From the NCBI GenBank assembly GCA_031553195.1, contig JAVBLV010000008.1:1-26272 (forward strand): a stretch of 26,272 nucleotides of DNA, written 5' to 3'. The translations under genes and the position numbers were made by a program. The stretch comes from JAVBLV01 sp031553195 (GTDB lineage Bacteria > Bacteroidota > Bacteroidia > Bacteroidales > P3). The notes under the pieces were generated by a model that saw nothing but the letters and a program-made list of their open reading frames with translations, searched no databases and was not told the DNA's origin. Below, piece after piece: positions 23,531 to 26,272 of this stretch. Positions within the stretch are counted from its first letter, which is position 1; each line of letters starts with the position of its first letter.

Positions 23531-25984
23531 TTATTGTTTCACTATTTTTCGTAACACAACACCCTTATCTGTGAATATCTTTACCGAATATACGCCTTTA
23601 GGTAAATGCCCAATGTCAAATTTTGTTTGCTGGATTTCAAATACTAATTTCCCTGCAATATCCAATAGTTGTACATTGTTAACTCTCAATTCCCCACTCT
23701 CAATTTTCAACTGGGAAGAAATGGGGTTGGGGTATATCATAAGCGTTTTTTTGCCTATTTCGGTAGTTTCTTTTATTCCTATAGAACTTACCGTTACCAA
23801 ACAACTGTCTTGAAAGCCTCCGGTTTGCGTGGTAATTATAATATAAGCGCTTCCTGCAGCTTTTGCCGTTATTTTTCCTGTATGGTCTACAATAACTATG
23901 GTCGTATCGGAACTGCTCCATACGACAGTCCTATCTGTTAACTCCGCAGGTTCTAAGGTGTAGGTTAAAATGGTGTCTTGATTTATGGTTAAATCTATTA
24001 AATGCGACGATAAGGTAATGCCTATCCCCACTATATTTAGAAACTTTTTCCATTCGGCGGCATTCTTGTACAAACTCAAACTTCCTTTAGCTACATATAA
24101 AACGCCTGTTGTTTTGGTACTGTTCTCAAAAACCGTGTAAATGCAATTTGGGGGTACAATACTTTTTGCGTAAACACTTCTTAAATTAGAGCACCTGGCA
24201 AAAGCATGATTATCAATAGTAGTAACGCTATTGGGGATAATTATGGAAGTGATATTGCAATAGGCAAAAGCATTAGTCCCTATACTTGTAACACTATTGC
24301 CAATAGTAATTGTATCAACCTCATGGCAAAAGGAAAAAGCGTCATTTCCAATACTGGTAACGCTATTGGGAATCGTAATAGAAGTAAGTTTGGTGCAAAT
24401 GAAGAAAGCTCCACCCCCAATACTTGTAACGCTATTAGGAATCGTAATGGAGGCAAGTTCGCTGCAACGTGAAAAAGTCCCCTCTTCAATATTGGTAATA
24501 TTATTGGGAATGATGATGGAAGTAAGTCCGCTATATGCAAAAGCCCCACTTCCAATGCTGGTAACACTATTAGGAATGGTAACGGAAGCAAGCCTGCTAC
24601 ATCCATAAAAAACGCTACTTCCAATAGTAGTAACGTTATTAGGAATGGCAATGGAAGTAAGCCCGCTACATTCTTGAAAAGCGTTACTTCCAATAGTAGT
24701 AACGCTATTAGGAATGGCAATGGAAGTAAGCCCGCTACAACCGCGAAAAACGCTACTTCCGATAGTAGTAACGCTATTGGGAATAGCAATGGAAGTAAGC
24801 CTGCTACATTCTTGAAAAGCGCTACTTCCGATAGTAGTAACGCTATTGGGAATAGCAACGGAGACCAGTTCGTCACAATTGGAAAAAGCCCAATCTGAAA
24901 TATTCGTTACGCCTTGTTCAATTACGATTGAAGTCAAAATATTATGATATTTATCCCATGGAATTTCAGAAGAAGAAGTTGATGTCCAACCTTTCATTTT
25001 TCCTATCCCGCTAATCGTCATTACCCCCGTATTATCAAGAGTTGCTATTACAGTATCGCAGGTTGTACTGTCTTGGCAGTATCCTATATCCCATGTTATG
25101 GAAGGCGTTGTTCCTATGGCCATAATACGTCTGAAATTTCCCCAATAACTATCTCCCTGATACAACGATATTGAAGTTGCGGGAACATACAAATCTGAGG
25201 TAGAGGGCGAAAATCCAGAAGAACCTGTCATCGGCAGAGGCGTAATATGCTCTACTGTAATCGAGTTTAGTCTGCCGCAACCGTTAAAAGCATACGCCCC
25301 AATACTTGTAACGCTATTGGGAATTGTAATAGACGCAAGTCCGGAGCACCCACTAAAAGTGTATGATTTAATAGATGTTACACTAGCGCCTAGTGTAATA
25401 GAAGTTAGTCCGCTACAATTTTCAAAAGCGCCATTTCCAATATCAGTAACGCTATTGGGAATGGTAATAGACGTTAGCCCTGAGCAATTGCTAAAAGCGT
25501 ATCCTCCAATAGATATTACACCGGTATCCAAAGTAACCGAAGTTAATCCGCTACAGTAACCAAAAGCGGCCTCTTCAATACTTGTAACACTACCGGGGAT
25601 AGTAACCGAAGTTAATCCACTAGCGCTAAAAGCGCCCTCTTCAATACTTGTAACACTACCGGGGATAGTAACAGAAGTTAATTCGCTGCAGGCGCAAAAA
25701 GCAACAGCTCCAATACTTGTAATACTATTGGGCATAGTAATGGAAGTAAGTCCAGTGCAATCGAAAAAAGCATCCTCCCCAATACGAGTTACATTGTAGG
25801 TAGTTCCCAAGTAAGCAACGGCGCTTGGGATAATAATATTACCGATATATACAGGCGTTTTAGAGGTTACCTCTACCGTATCGCTGTTCGTAATATTATA
25901 AGCAATACCGTCTACTTCAAAGGTTTGGCTATGTGTTTGTATGGCAAACAATAAGCCCGCTAATAAAAGAGTAAGTTTTTTCAT
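23531..25984 (-). CDS. BspA-like leucine-rich-repeat surface protein with Ig-like and T9SS domains
   Basis: An 817-residue predicted surface protein of the LRR_5 (BspA/TpLRR) type, a family that includes binders of host proteins and partner cells. A signal peptide (MKKLTLLLAGLLFAIQTHSQ) is followed by LRR array 1 (residues 79-238, seven units), a cap and spacer (239-349), array 2 (350-600, eleven units), a second cap (601-655), a BIG2-like Ig domain (656-735, VVWSSSDTTI and GKITAKAAG) and a type A T9SS sorting domain (749-817, IYPNPISSQ). The unit is mostly 23 residues with consensus LTSITIPNSVTSIGxxAFxxCSG; three units have 22. The ATG at 25984 gives a clean signal peptide. The ligand is unknown. 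The high identity of neighbouring repeats suggests recent unit duplication. Confidence 0.93.
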   Translation of the reverse strand: MKKLTLLLAGLLFAIQTHSQTFEVDGIAYNITNSDTVEVTSKTPVYIGNIIIPSAVAYLGTTYNVTRIGEDAFFDCTGLTSITMPNSITSIGAVAFCACSELTSVTIPGSVTSIEEGAFSASGLTSVTIPGSVTSIEEAAFGYCSGLTSVTLDTGVISIGGYAFSNCSGLTSITIPNSVTDIGNGAFENCSGLTSITLGASVTSIKSYTFSGCSGLASITIPNSVTSIGAYAFNGCGRLNSITVEHITPLPMTGSSGFSPSTSDLYVPATSISLYQGDSYWGNFRRIMAIGTTPSITWDIGYCQDSTTCDTVIATLDNTGVMTISGIGKMKGWTSTSSSEIPWDKYHNILTSIVIEQGVTNISDWAFSNCDELVSVAIPNSVTTIGSSAFQECSRLTSIAIPNSVTTIGSSVFRGCSGLTSIAIPNSVTTIGSNAFQECSGLTSIAIPNNVTTIGSSVFYGCSRLASVTIPNSVTSIGSGAFAYSGLTSIIIPNNITNIEEGTFSRCSELASITIPNSVTSIGGGAFFICTKLTSITIPNSVTSIGNDAFSFCHEVDTITIGNSVTSIGTNAFAYCNITSIIIPNSVTTIDNHAFARCSNLRSVYAKSIVPPNCIYTVFENSTKTTGVLYVAKGSLSLYKNAAEWKKFLNIVGIGITLSSHLIDLTINQDTILTYTLEPAELTDRTVVWSSSDTTIVIVDHTGKITAKAAGSAYIIITTQTGGFQDSCLVTVSSIGIKETTEIGKKTLMIYPNPISSQLKIESGELRVNNVQLLDIAGKLVFEIQQTKFDIGHLPKGVYSVKIFTDKGVVLRKIVKQ
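24185..24937 (-). repeat. Coding tandem repeat: LRR array 2 (69-bp unit)
   Basis: Eleven in-frame units of 69 bp (two of 66 bp). Units 2-5 (24593-24868) show a 138-bp higher-order period: the unit ends alternate as AFQEC, VFRGC, AFQEC, VFYGC. The units are nearly identical at DNA level there. Confidence 0.9.
25271..25750 (-). repeat. Coding tandem repeat: LRR array 1 (69-bp unit)
   Basis: Seven in-frame units (one of 66 bp) with more divergence between units than in array 2, for example LTSVTLDTGVISIG against LTSITIPNSVTDIG. This array therefore looks older or less homogenised. Confidence 0.88.
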
Positions 25985-26272
25985 TTTGGTTATGTTTTAG
26001 TATTGTAAAAGAGCAACAATTATACGAAGAAAACTGAAATATGCAAAATAGCGGATTCAAATAATTACCGAAAAAACATATCTAAGACCTTATTAGTATT
26101 GTTATCCAGATGTTTTATTAAAAAAATATAAAAAAATACAAATTAATCATTATTAAATAATCATGAGCCTTTGGATATCCAATGGGTTGCATGTCAAATT
26201 GCATTTTTTGGATAAAATCTTACCTTTTCAATTATAACCCCAAAATATCAATTGCATATGTATAATAGAGCT
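25985..26272. other. AT-rich upstream region at the right edge
   Basis: Leader and presumed promoter region of the BspA-like gene. No full TAnnTTTG match was found on the - strand. A perfect 12-bp palindrome, ttggatatccaa, lies near 26171, and an attatt/aataat inverted repeat near 26150. No gene is seen. Confidence 0.5.

Noticed and set aside
24280..24876. A 198-residue open frame on the same strand as the LRR gene, with a hydrophobic 23-residue repeat resembling membrane helices
   Set aside because: The 69-bp period is a multiple of three, so any frame without a stop in one unit stays open across the array. It is a shadow of the real LRR frame, which has a signal peptide and a sorting domain.
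24185..24937. Tandem repeats resembling a CRISPR array or minisatellite
   Set aside because: The units are contiguous without unique spacers, stay in frame and encode a known LRR consensus.

Overview
The window looks like a piece of a low-GC Bacteroidales (Bacteroidota) chromosome. Three proteins end in type IX secretion (T9SS) sorting domains. The -7 promoter motif of this phylum (TAnnTTTG) precedes several genes. Propionate-pathway genes are present (a Na+-translocating decarboxylase beta subunit and the methylmalonyl-CoA mutase small subunit), along with a secreted GH29 fucosidase and a BspA-type leucine-rich-repeat surface protein. The species cannot be fixed from this sequence.

Layout: one truncated T9SS cargo gene enters from the left on the + strand. 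All the other genes, eleven complete ones, are on the - strand. Read in transcription order from the right they are: a BspA-like LRR/Ig-like/T9SS surface protein; methylmalonyl-CoA mutase small subunit (mutA, with no mutB beside it); an EttA-type ABC-F translation factor; a secreted alpha-L-fucosidase followed after 16 bp by a GT39/ArnT-like membrane glycosyltransferase; a 2653-residue modular adhesin-like protein (fibronectin type III alternating with MAM/cleaved-adhesin-like domains, T9SS tail); an M20C aminoacyl-histidine dipeptidase; ribosomal protein S15 and polynucleotide phosphorylase; and a three-gene set of a small secreted protein, a small membrane protein and the decarboxylase beta subunit, the last two overlapping. 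Intrinsic terminators close the pnp, rpsO, pepD and giant-adhesin units, so most of the window is short transcription units rather than long operons.

Non-coding structure: two 160-bp copies of a full-length fold-back, MITE-like element lie about 20.4 kb apart in opposite orientation. Each is flanked by a 3-bp TAA/TTA direct repeat. One is in the convergent intergenic region on the left; the other is between mutA and the ABC-F gene, 57 bp from the ABC-F start codon. A separate 33-bp palindrome occurs twice (19122-19154 and 23403-23435), each time between two - strand genes. No tRNA, rRNA, CRISPR array or intact transposase gene was seen. No wholly new multi-gene system is evident. The best candidates for something undescribed are the fold-back element, the small protein overlapping the decarboxylase subunit, and the surface-protein architectures.
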